Positions 1-6,512 of a stretch of DNA of 56,499 nucleotides are shown piece after piece. The translations under genes were made by a program, and so were the position numbers. The stretch is taken from positions 1 to 56,499 of the forward strand of contig CAIZSE010000026.1 in the NCBI GenBank assembly GCA_903935585.1, written 5' to 3'. This DNA is from an uncultured Burkholderiales bacterium. GTDB taxonomy: Bacteria; Pseudomonadota; Gammaproteobacteria; Burkholderiales; Burkholderiaceae_C. Under the pieces are notes generated by a model that searched no databases, was not told where the DNA came from, and saw only the letters and a list, made by a program, of their open reading frames with translations. The stretch's first letter is position 1; each line of letters starts with the position of its first letter.

Positions 1-51
1 CAACATTTTCACGTCCAGCCAGGACATGAAGAAATAACCCAACGATTCCAT
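1..51 (-). CDS. tctA: TctA-type transporter large membrane subunit (first 17 codons only)
   Basis: The minus strand reads MESLGYFFMSWLDVKML from an ATG at 51-49 and runs off the left edge of the window. The ATG overlaps the tctB stop codon (TGATG), the usual sign of translational coupling. In tripartite tricarboxylate transporters the large 12-TM permease TctA follows the small TctB, so position and overlap support TctA. The 17 visible residues alone cannot prove the family. Confidence 0.5.
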   Translation of the reverse strand, partial: MESLGYFFMSWLDVKML

Positions 52-560
52 CATTTCAACCACTCCGGTGTGTAGGGTCCCAACAAAGAGCCTGCAGGTA
101 ACACCACAGAAAACGCAGTGCGAAAAACAATGAAAATACAAAAAAGGACCAAGGCACTGACCCAGAGATTGACAACAATCTTCTTGCTGCCCAGAACCTG
201 CATTGACATCAAAAGAAACGCGTAGGAAGAAACCAAAAATCCCGTCACTTCCAGCGCCAACATGTAACCCACAATCAGTGTTACGAACAAAATCAGCTTC
301 AAGGGCGCCAACTGAATCACAAACTGTTGAAACACCGTTTGATGGGTATCGGCACTTGGTGAAGCTTTCCATGCCTGGCGCAAACTCATCAGGCCAGTCA
401 CTAGCATCACACCAGCGCAGAGCATTGGAAAGACGCCAGGTGAAGAAATAGAATCAAATTTGGAAATGCGGAAGGATGACCAGAGCATGAATGCACTGAA
501 CACCACAATCAGTGCCATGAAACTCAATTGGCCCGGCAGTCGCGGAGAGTTGGTGCTCAT
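51..560 (-). CDS. tctB: Tripartite tricarboxylate transporter small membrane subunit, TctB family
   Basis: This 169-residue protein has four hydrophobic segments separated by a short polar loop. The first follows MSTNSPRLPGQLSF, and two of the last three are in the C-terminal third. That is the expected architecture of TctB, the small membrane subunit that joins the TctA permease in a sodium-dependent, binding-protein-dependent carboxylate importer. I start it at the ATG at 560 because AGGATT lies just upstream. A longer reading frame extends back into the tctC end but is basic and non-membrane-like. Gene order tctC-tctB-tctA on one strand supports the assignment. The transported acid is unknown. 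The adjacent flavoprotein/dehydrogenase cluster suggests it imports that pathway's substrate (inference). Confidence 0.85.
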   Translation of the reverse strand: MSTNSPRLPGQLSFMALIVVFSAFMLWSSFRISKFDSISSPGVFPMLCAGVMLVTGLMSLRQAWKASPSADTHQTVFQQFVIQLAPLKLILFVTLIVGYMLALEVTGFLVSSYAFLLMSMQVLGSKKIVVNLWVSALVLFCIFIVFRTAFSVVLPAGSLLGPYTPEWLK

Positions 561-655
561 GATAAATAATCCTAAAACAAAATACGCCCACAACGGACTC
601 AGTGAAGCAGGCACATCAGGCAACCACAGAGGGGTGCCTAATGTGCCTATCTGCA

Positions 656-1669
656 TCAAGGTTTGGGGATGCCTAAGGTGGCTGGGTCCACTTTGGCGGC
701 ACCTGCACCTTGGTACAACCAAGCGGTGGTGGACTGGAACTTCTTGATGAACCGTTCGGCCTCAGCACCACTGATGTTGAGCATGGTGGTGCCGCGGCCA
801 GTCATCATGTCGCGGTATTGGGGGTTCTCACCGGCCTTCTTGAATGCGGCCACCAATTTGGCCTTGACATCTTCAGGTGTCTCTTTGCGCACAAAGACGC
901 CGTACCACGAGCCCCAAGGCAAGAACTTGGTGATGTTCTTGAGTGACGGCGCATCTGTCACGGGTGCAATACCCTGAAAAGGCTTACTGTCCACCACTCC
1001 CAGCGCCTTCAGACGACCAGCCTTGATGTGCTCAATGGCAGGGCCTGAAGCAACGAATCCGATGTCAACGTGCCCCCCTGAAAGGGCGGCAATCGCAGGA
1101 CCTTCTCCGTCAAAGGGAACTTTGATGGTTTCAAATTTGGTCAACGTAGTAACCATGGCGTTCATGGTGAAAGGCACCGTACCTTGTCCAGCAAGGTACT
1201 GCTTTACCTTGTTGGGATTGGCCTGCACATGGCTGATCAAATCCTGAACGGTGTTCCAAGGCGCATTGGGACGTGCCACCAACAAAATGGTGTTGGCCAC
1301 TGCAGCGATGTTGATCGGGGTGAATTTATCGTAATCAAAATCGGCCACGCCCATCACACGGAACAGCGCTTGAGGCTCGGCACCCATCAAAATGGTGTAA
1401 CCGTCTGCAGGCTGTTGCAACACAAAGTTTGCGCCAATCACACCAGCGGCACCGGGTTTGTTTTGCAACACGATTTTTCGGCCCAGTGCTTCTTCTGCAA
1501 AGGGGGCATAGCCGCGCATCGCCACGTCAGTACCACCGCCTGCGCCCCATTGAATCACAGCAGTCACATCACGTGCTGGATAAGCTTGAGCCATCGCTTG
1601 GCCGGTTACCGTGGCAGCTGTCACTGCCAGCAAAGCTGCGCTCAAAAATTGTCGTTTTTTCAAGGTCAT
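656..1669 (-). CDS. tctC: Tripartite tricarboxylate transporter periplasmic substrate-binding protein (TctC/Bug family)
   Basis: This 337-residue secreted binding protein has a Sec signal peptide: MTLKKRQF, a hydrophobic core, then a cleavage region near AMAQAYP. The mature part opens with the Bug-family pattern YPARDVTAVIQWGAGGGTD, in which the glycine-rich loop closes over a carboxylate. Later the LPWGSWYGVFV and KLVAAFKKA stretches match the family's C-terminal lobe. It acts in the periplasm and hands a carboxylic acid to TctAB. I chose the ATG at 1669, preceded by GGAGACATA, over an upstream in-frame start that would add a non-signal extension. It is first in the transporter operon. Bug proteins are very numerous in Burkholderiales, so the ligand cannot be predicted from sequence alone. 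Confidence 0.92.
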   Translation of the reverse strand: MTLKKRQFLSAALLAVTAATVTGQAMAQAYPARDVTAVIQWGAGGGTDVAMRGYAPFAEEALGRKIVLQNKPGAAGVIGANFVLQQPADGYTILMGAEPQALFRVMGVADFDYDKFTPINIAAVANTILLVARPNAPWNTVQDLISHVQANPNKVKQYLAGQGTVPFTMNAMVTTLTKFETIKVPFDGEGPAIAALSGGHVDIGFVASGPAIEHIKAGRLKALGVVDSKPFQGIAPVTDAPSLKNITKFLPWGSWYGVFVRKETPEDVKAKLVAAFKKAGENPQYRDMMTGRGTTMLNISGAEAERFIKKFQSTTAWLYQGAGAAKVDPATLGIPKP

Positions 1670-1967
1670 TATGTCTCCATCAAGTTTCAAAAAGTTAAAA
1701 GTCCAACCACCCAGACTCATGGGTCTCGCTTTTGCAGGACACTTGAGTCACTGCACTTTAATGAGGTACATGTCAGTTTCAATGAGCACGGACCTTCTAA
1801 AGTCTGATTATCAAACCCTAGCGCTCGACAAACGAACGGGACAAGGGTTAACGTTGATCCATACTCTTCATTTCTGAATGTCCTTTAGAGCGTGCCCAAT
1901 TTTGACGACGCTCTCTCAGTTAGCACACGACGATTCATGCCATGAATAGAACATTTCGCACTCATCC
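1670..1967. other. Non-coding stretch between tctC and the flavoprotein gene
   Basis: About 300 bases without a credible gene. A weak minus-strand promoter candidate for tctC is TTGAAA (1782-1777), a 16-base spacer, then TAAAGT (1760-1755). Downstream of the flavoprotein stop there is a 7-bp stem, AGAGCGT (1887-1893) with ACGCTCT (1908-1914), but no T-tract follows, so it is at best a weak terminator. Confidence 0.4.
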
Positions 1968-3689
1968 CTATCTTGTGCTCGCTAATGCATTTTGAACTGC
2001 CAAGCTGGCGAACACCAAGCCTGGACCAAGGGTGATACCCGGGGCCGGATACACCCCGCCCATGATGGAATTCATGTCATTGCCCACGGCATACAAACCC
2101 TCGATGGCCTCTCCCTGCGCATTAAGCACCTGTGCGTGTTCGCTGGTTTGCAGCCCTTGGGAAGCGCCAATGTCGCCAGGGTAGAGCTTGAGTGCGTAGT
2201 AAGGGCCTTCGCTGATCTGGCCCAGGTTTGGGTTGGCGCCACCTGCGGCCGCATCGCCAATGTTCTGTTGGTAGGCTGTCTCGCCGCGATGGAACTTCGT
2301 GTCCACACCGGTTTGGGCAAAGGCGTTGTTGTCCGCCACCGCTTGGGCGAGACCTGTTGATGAGATACCCAGCTTGTTTGCCAGCTCCACCAGGGTTTTT
2401 CCTTCTGTCAGATAGCCATCGGCCAAAAATGGGGCCAGGCCCTTGCCGCCGGGGCGTACCATGCCCATCCCGTACTGGCGCAGGGCTTTGGCATCGGCGA
2501 TCAAATAGGCTGGCACCGCTTGTTGGGCCGCCTGCATGCCCAAGGCAAACAGGTGGTATGAAGTGCTTTCATTCACAAAACGTTCACCGGCCTGGTTGAC
2601 GGTGATCATGCCAGGCTTGGCGCGGTCCATCACGAAATGCGGGAAGACAGCGGTGCTGCCATCCGTACGTTTGCGCAAGGACACCGGTGCCCAGAACGCA
2701 GGGCTTTGCGCTCCCTGCCCTTCCACCGCACCCAGATTGCGCGCCAAAGCCAGAGCCTCGCCTGTATGGCCCGGTGCGGCGGGGCACCACTCAGCGGGAA
2801 CACCGGGGATTTTTTGAGCACGCAAAGTCGGGTCGCGATTGAAACCGCCACTGGCCAGCACAACGCCGTGCTTGGCCAGCACACGGGCGTTGCCGCTGCC
2901 ACTTTTCAAGCACACCGCCACCACTCGGCCACTGGCGTTGCGCTCCAGTGCATCGACCGAAGTTTTCAGTGCCAACGTGGTGTGGGCGTGTGGCATCAAG
3001 GAGTGCAGTAAACGGCCCACCAGCGCATTGCCCATCACCAATCGAGTGCCGCGTGCGTAAGTCAGGCGATCGCGCAAATGGCGCCACAGGATACTGACCG
3101 AATACTTGAGCGATGCCCAAGACTTGGTCATGGCCAGCAAGTGGTTGATGTCGGTGCGGTCCACCATCATGCCGCCGAGCACGGTGAACTCGGGAATGGG
3201 TGGGCGCAGCAATGTAAACAGATCGCCCAGCAAGCGGCCATCAAAAGGTACGGGCTCCAAAGCGCGGCCATTCAAGGTCGAACCGGGCAGATCGCTGATG
3301 TAGTCCGGGTGCTTGGGGTAAGGCCGGTATTTCATGGACGAGTGCGCTTCGATTTTGGCCACCGCTTCGGCACCGTTTTTCAAGAAGGCTTCGCGCAATG
3401 CGGCGGGCGCTTGCTCGCCCACGGCGTGGTTAAGGTAAGTCGTCACATCGGCCAGCGTATCGCCGGGGTTGACCTTGGCCGCATGGTGTGTGCCCGGCAC
3501 CCAGGTGGTGCCTGCCGACCAGGCGGTGGTGCCGCCCACAAATTCGGTGCGCTCGACCACCAGCACCTTGGCGCCATCCATCGCAGCAAACACCGCCGCT
3601 GACAAGCCCGCACCGCCTGCACCGATCACCACCAGGTCAAATTCGGTGCCGTCAGTCAAACCAGCCAGACCGTTTTTCAGGACTTGCAT
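1968..3689 (-). CDS. KstD-like FAD-dependent dehydrogenase (FAD_binding_2 family)
   Basis: This 573-residue flavoprotein has an N-terminal Rossmann FAD site GAGGAG (23-28) and an acidic residue ending the following strand (VVERTEF). The FAD-contact region GGTTAWSAG starts near 52, and a C-terminal GLYAVGNDMNSIMGG segment closes the FAD fold. At the end YPAPGITLGP carries Tyr547 and Gly551, spaced like the Tyr487/Gly491 pair that polarises the keto group in 3-ketosteroid delta1-dehydrogenases. Tyr378 (SYHLF) sits where the catalytic Tyr318 is expected. Such enzymes abstract two hydrogens next to a ring ketone; family members also include fumarate reductases and delta4-dehydrogenases. It starts one base after the stop of the AroE-like gene, so the two are coupled. 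It is a paralogue of the N-terminal part of the fusion protein at 6513-8921. Actual substrate unknown. Confidence 0.85.
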   Translation of the reverse strand: MQVLKNGLAGLTDGTEFDLVVIGAGGAGLSAAVFAAMDGAKVLVVERTEFVGGTTAWSAGTTWVPGTHHAAKVNPGDTLADVTTYLNHAVGEQAPAALREAFLKNGAEAVAKIEAHSSMKYRPYPKHPDYISDLPGSTLNGRALEPVPFDGRLLGDLFTLLRPPIPEFTVLGGMMVDRTDINHLLAMTKSWASLKYSVSILWRHLRDRLTYARGTRLVMGNALVGRLLHSLMPHAHTTLALKTSVDALERNASGRVVAVCLKSGSGNARVLAKHGVVLASGGFNRDPTLRAQKIPGVPAEWCPAAPGHTGEALALARNLGAVEGQGAQSPAFWAPVSLRKRTDGSTAVFPHFVMDRAKPGMITVNQAGERFVNESTSYHLFALGMQAAQQAVPAYLIADAKALRQYGMGMVRPGGKGLAPFLADGYLTEGKTLVELANKLGISSTGLAQAVADNNAFAQTGVDTKFHRGETAYQQNIGDAAAGGANPNLGQISEGPYYALKLYPGDIGASQGLQTSEHAQVLNAQGEAIEGLYAVGNDMNSIMGGVYPAPGITLGPGLVFASLAVQNALASTR

Positions 3690-3690
3690 C

Positions 3691-4497
3691 TCAGGCTCCC
3701 ATCAAAAATTCGACCATCAGATCTTTCACCTGGGCGAACATCTCCGCGCCCGTTAGGGTGTTACAACCCAAAGCCCGTGCAGTGTCAATCATCGGCGTCA
3801 CAACGGGCGCGGTGATGACGCAGCCCACCCACATGGCGGGTGTGAATTTCGTTGAATCGATCGGGTGCGGATCGCCCGCTTTCATGCCGATCGGTGTGGC
3901 GTTGATCACGACGTCAAAGTCTGTGGGGTCACTGCTGCCCGCCACCACAGAGCATTGCCCCAACAAGGCCAGGCGCTGCAACAGCGCGTCGCGGCGCACG
4001 GTATCTTCGTCATGTATGGCCAGCTCGCGCACGCCGCCCGTGACCATTGAATACGCGATGGCCGAACCGGCACCACCTGCGCCCACCAGCAATACTTTTT
4101 TGCCTTGCAGGCTGCAGCCCTTGAGTGCCAATGCCTTTGCATAGCCCAGGCCGTCAAACATGTCGCCATGCCAGCTGCCATCGGCGTTGCGGCGCAAGGT
4201 GTTGATGGATTGGAGGAATGCGCCCCGATCAGAGGTGGTGGCGCATAAATCAAAGTAAGCGAACTTGTGCGGCACCGTGACGATGATGCCGTCTACATTT
4301 TTGGAGATCGACACGCCTGCTGTCCAGGTCACCAGATCGGCCTGGGTCACATGGGCCGGGATGCACAAGGCGTTCAGCCCAGCATCTTGAAAAGCCTGAC
4401 TTACACCGGCAGGCGATTTGACCTGGGCGATCGGATCACCCACGATGAAGTAGATGCGCGAAGCGCCGTCCAGCTGAAGTGGTTTGGTCGTGGTCAT
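3691..4497 (-). CDS. Shikimate dehydrogenase-like NAD(P)-dependent oxidoreductase with altered substrate pocket
   Basis: The length (268 residues) and two-domain layout match AroE. A substrate domain contains GDPIAQVKSP (20-29) and VTVPHK with the probable catalytic Lys78. The nucleotide domain carries GAGGAG (139-144). Asn99 (INT) and Asp115 are retained. The family's SxS serine pair is reduced: the first serine is Val26 and only Ser28 remains. The usual NTD triplet before Asp is MFD (113-115). These changes argue against shikimate itself and for a related ring hydroxy-acid or polyol (inference). It is transcribed with the KstD-like gene just downstream, away from the divergent catabolic operon at 4604. 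It is probably not the biosynthetic AroE of the cell. Confidence 0.8.
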   Translation of the reverse strand: MTTTKPLQLDGASRIYFIVGDPIAQVKSPAGVSQAFQDAGLNALCIPAHVTQADLVTWTAGVSISKNVDGIIVTVPHKFAYFDLCATTSDRGAFLQSINTLRRNADGSWHGDMFDGLGYAKALALKGCSLQGKKVLLVGAGGAGSAIAYSMVTGGVRELAIHDEDTVRRDALLQRLALLGQCSVVAGSSDPTDFDVVINATPIGMKAGDPHPIDSTKFTPAMWVGCVITAPVVTPMIDTARALGCNTLTGAEMFAQVKDLMVEFLMGA

Positions 4498-4520
4498 GGC
4501 TAAGATGATACATAAAAACA

Positions 4521-4551
4521 GAATTCGATTCCATTTTTGAATTTATTTCCA
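4521..4551. promoter_or_regulatory. Pair of 13-bp direct repeats, candidate IclR-type operator
   Basis: GAATTCGATTCCA (4521-4533) and GAATTTATTTCCA (4539-4551) match at 10 of 13 positions and start 18 bp apart. Each has dyad character (GAAT...ATTC or GAAT...TTTC). They lie in the 106-bp AT-rich gap between two divergent catabolic operons, and the second repeat overlaps the -35 region of the plus-strand promoter. The IclR regulator at 5662 is the obvious candidate binder (inference). Confidence 0.45.
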
Positions 4552-4565
4552 AAAATCAATATACT
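4537..4565 (+). promoter_or_regulatory. Predicted sigma-70 promoter of the plus-strand catabolic operon
   Basis: TTGAAT (4537-4542), a 17-bp spacer and TATACT (4560-4565) lie 38 bp before the ATG at 4604. The -35 overlaps the second 13-bp repeat, which would suit either repression or ligand-dependent activation by the IclR protein. Confidence 0.5.
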
Positions 4566-4603
4566 GGCGCCACTGAGGCAGTAGACCCCCCAAAAAAACA
4601 CCC

Positions 4604-5665
4604 ATGTACAAATTCCCCCTGGCCGTGATAGGCGCTGGCGTGATTGGCCGGACCCACATCGAGCGCATCCTGAAAACACCCGAGTTCGCTCTGGTGGGCG
4701 TGGCCGAGCCGGGCGAGGCCGGTCGCAAATGGTGTGCCGAGCGCAACGTCCCTACCTTTGAAAACCACCAAGCCCTGCTGGAAGCCACCCAACCCCAAGG
4801 CGTGGTGATCGCCACCCCCAACGCCACCCATGTGGATGTGGCCGCCGACTGCATGGCGCGCGGCATGGCGGTGCTGATCGAAAAACCGGTGGCCGACACG
4901 CTGGCCGCCGCCGAGCGACTGGTCCAGATCGAGCAAGACACCGGCGTGCCGGTGCTGGTGGGCCACCACCGCCGCCAAAACCCCATCCTGCAAAAGGCCC
5001 GCCAGATCATTGTGGACGGACGCCTGGGCCAGGTGCTGAGTGCCAACGTCATGGCCAACGTCTACAAACCCACCGCCTACTTTGATGTGGCCTGGCGCCG
5101 CCAGCCCGGTGGCGGTCCGGTGCTGATCAACCTGATCCACGACATCGACATGCTGGTGTTCCTGCTGGGTGAAGTGCGCGCCGTGCAAGGCAGCCTGTCC
5201 AGCGCGGTGCGGGGTTTTGAAGTCGAAGACACCGGCTCGGCCTTGCTGGAATTTGCCTGCGGCACGCAAGCGGTGATGACGGTGTCCGACACCACCGCCT
5301 CGCCTTGGTGCTGGGATTTTTGTGCAGGCGAGCAAAGCCAGTACCCCCGCCAGAACGTGCAGTCGCACTTTTTATCGGGCACACATGGATCGCTGTCGCT
5401 GCCCGATCTGGCGCTGTGGCATTACCACGGCGAGCGCCACTGGCACCACGAAATGACCCGCGAACAAAGCAGCCTGCACGAGATCGACGTGTACGTGCAA
5501 CAGCTGCGGCATTTCCGCGCTGTGGCAGAGCGGCGCGAACAGCCAATCTGCTCGGCCCTAGACGGCTGGCGCACCCTGCAAGCCACTTTGGCCTTGCTGC
5601 AGGCGGCCCGCAACGGTCAACGTCAAACCTGCCCGACCTTTACGGCAGCAAGGAATCACACATGA
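4604..5665 (+). CDS. Gfo/Idh/MocA family NAD(P)-dependent oxidoreductase
   Basis: This 353-residue protein opens with the dinucleotide-binding loop VIGAGVIGRTH. It has IATPNATH and the family signature EKPVADT around residues 85-107, where the lysine is the usual catalytic residue, then a C-terminal alpha/beta domain containing LINLIHDIDMLVFLLG. Members oxidise or reduce hydroxyl/keto groups on sugars, inositols and related cyclic polyols, usually with NAD(P). It is the first gene of the plus-strand operon, and its stop overlaps the iclR start by four bases (ATGA). The position fits an early dehydrogenation step in the same pathway as the AroE-like and KstD-like enzymes. The exact substrate cannot be read from sequence. 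Confidence 0.85.
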   Translation: MYKFPLAVIGAGVIGRTHIERILKTPEFALVGVAEPGEAGRKWCAERNVPTFENHQALLEATQPQGVVIATPNATHVDVAADCMARGMAVLIEKPVADTLAAAERLVQIEQDTGVPVLVGHHRRQNPILQKARQIIVDGRLGQVLSANVMANVYKPTAYFDVAWRRQPGGGPVLINLIHDIDMLVFLLGEVRAVQGSLSSAVRGFEVEDTGSALLEFACGTQAVMTVSDTTASPWCWDFCAGEQSQYPRQNVQSHFLSGTHGSLSLPDLALWHYHGERHWHHEMTREQSSLHEIDVYVQQLRHFRAVAERREQPICSALDGWRTLQATLALLQAARNGQRQTCPTFTAARNHT

Positions 5666-6495
5666 GCGGCGTTCTCGAACGAACCTTGGGCATTTTGGAA
5701 TTGCTGTCGCAACACGGCGAAGGCTTGGAGCTGGCGGCCATCGCCGACCAGCTCGACATCCCGCGCAGCGGCACGCACCGCCTGCTGACCGACTTGGTGC
5801 GCCTGGGCTATGTGCGCCAGACACGCGGCCACGGCGACTACCTGCTGACCACCAAGCTGGTGTCCATGGGGCTGAGCTATCTGAGCAACAGCGGCATAGT
5901 GGACATTGCACAACCTTTGCTCAACCGTCTGGCCGAAGTCTCAGGTGAGTTGGTGCGCCTGTCCGTGGTCGACGGCGAACGGCTGACCTGGGTGGCCCGC
6001 GCACAAGGTGCTCGTCAAGGCCTGCGCTACGACCCGGATATGGGCAGCGATGCACGCCTATCGTGCTCGTCTTCGGGCTGGGCCTTGCTGTCGACCCTGA
6101 GCGAAGACGAGGCCTTGGCGCTGGTCGCCAAACAAGGCCTGGGCATGCCCGAAAAATTCGGCCCCGCCGCCCCTACCAGCCTGCAAGCGGTGATGGAGGC
6201 TGTAGCGCAAACCCGAAAGCACGGCTACAGCCAGACCACCGACACCTACACGGCAGGTCTGTCGGCCATGTCTGCACCCGTCAGGTTTGACGGTCAGCCC
6301 GCGTTTGGCGTGCTGACGATTGCAGGCCCCACGGTACGTTTTACGCCCGAAAAAATGCAAGCCCTCGCGCCCGAACTGATCAGCATCGCGCAACAGTTGG
6401 CCGCATCCAGTGGTGCATCGCCTTTCTTTAGCCTCACGGCCGAAACAGGCAACGCTTTACCTGCCGCTGGACGCAAGCCGATCTACGCGGTCTAA
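5662..6495 (+). CDS. IclR family transcriptional regulator
   Basis: The 277-residue protein begins MSGVLERTLGILELLSQHG, the typical start of the IclR winged helix-turn-helix. The recognition helix lies around IPRSGTHRLLTDL (residues 33-45) and the wing around RQTRGHGDYLLT. The C-terminal ligand domain includes ELVRLSVVDGERLTWVARAQG and a SAPVRF segment. IclR proteins bind short dyads and respond to pathway metabolites. I start it at the ATG at 5662, which forms an ATGA overlap with the preceding gene. A longer in-frame extension to 5305 only re-reads the Gfo gene in another frame. It probably controls the divergent promoters at 4498-4603, where paired repeats are visible (inference). Confidence 0.9.
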   Translation: MSGVLERTLGILELLSQHGEGLELAAIADQLDIPRSGTHRLLTDLVRLGYVRQTRGHGDYLLTTKLVSMGLSYLSNSGIVDIAQPLLNRLAEVSGELVRLSVVDGERLTWVARAQGARQGLRYDPDMGSDARLSCSSSGWALLSTLSEDEALALVAKQGLGMPEKFGPAAPTSLQAVMEAVAQTRKHGYSQTTDTYTAGLSAMSAPVRFDGQPAFGVLTIAGPTVRFTPEKMQALAPELISIAQQLAASSGASPFFSLTAETGNALPAAGRKPIYAV

Positions 6496-6512
6496 CTCCC
6501 TCTGAATGATCC

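Noticed and set aside
5305..5661. Upstream extension of the IclR frame
   Set aside because: It lies inside the Gfo/Idh/MocA gene in another frame; the IclR family start MSGVLERTLGIL at 5662 fits.
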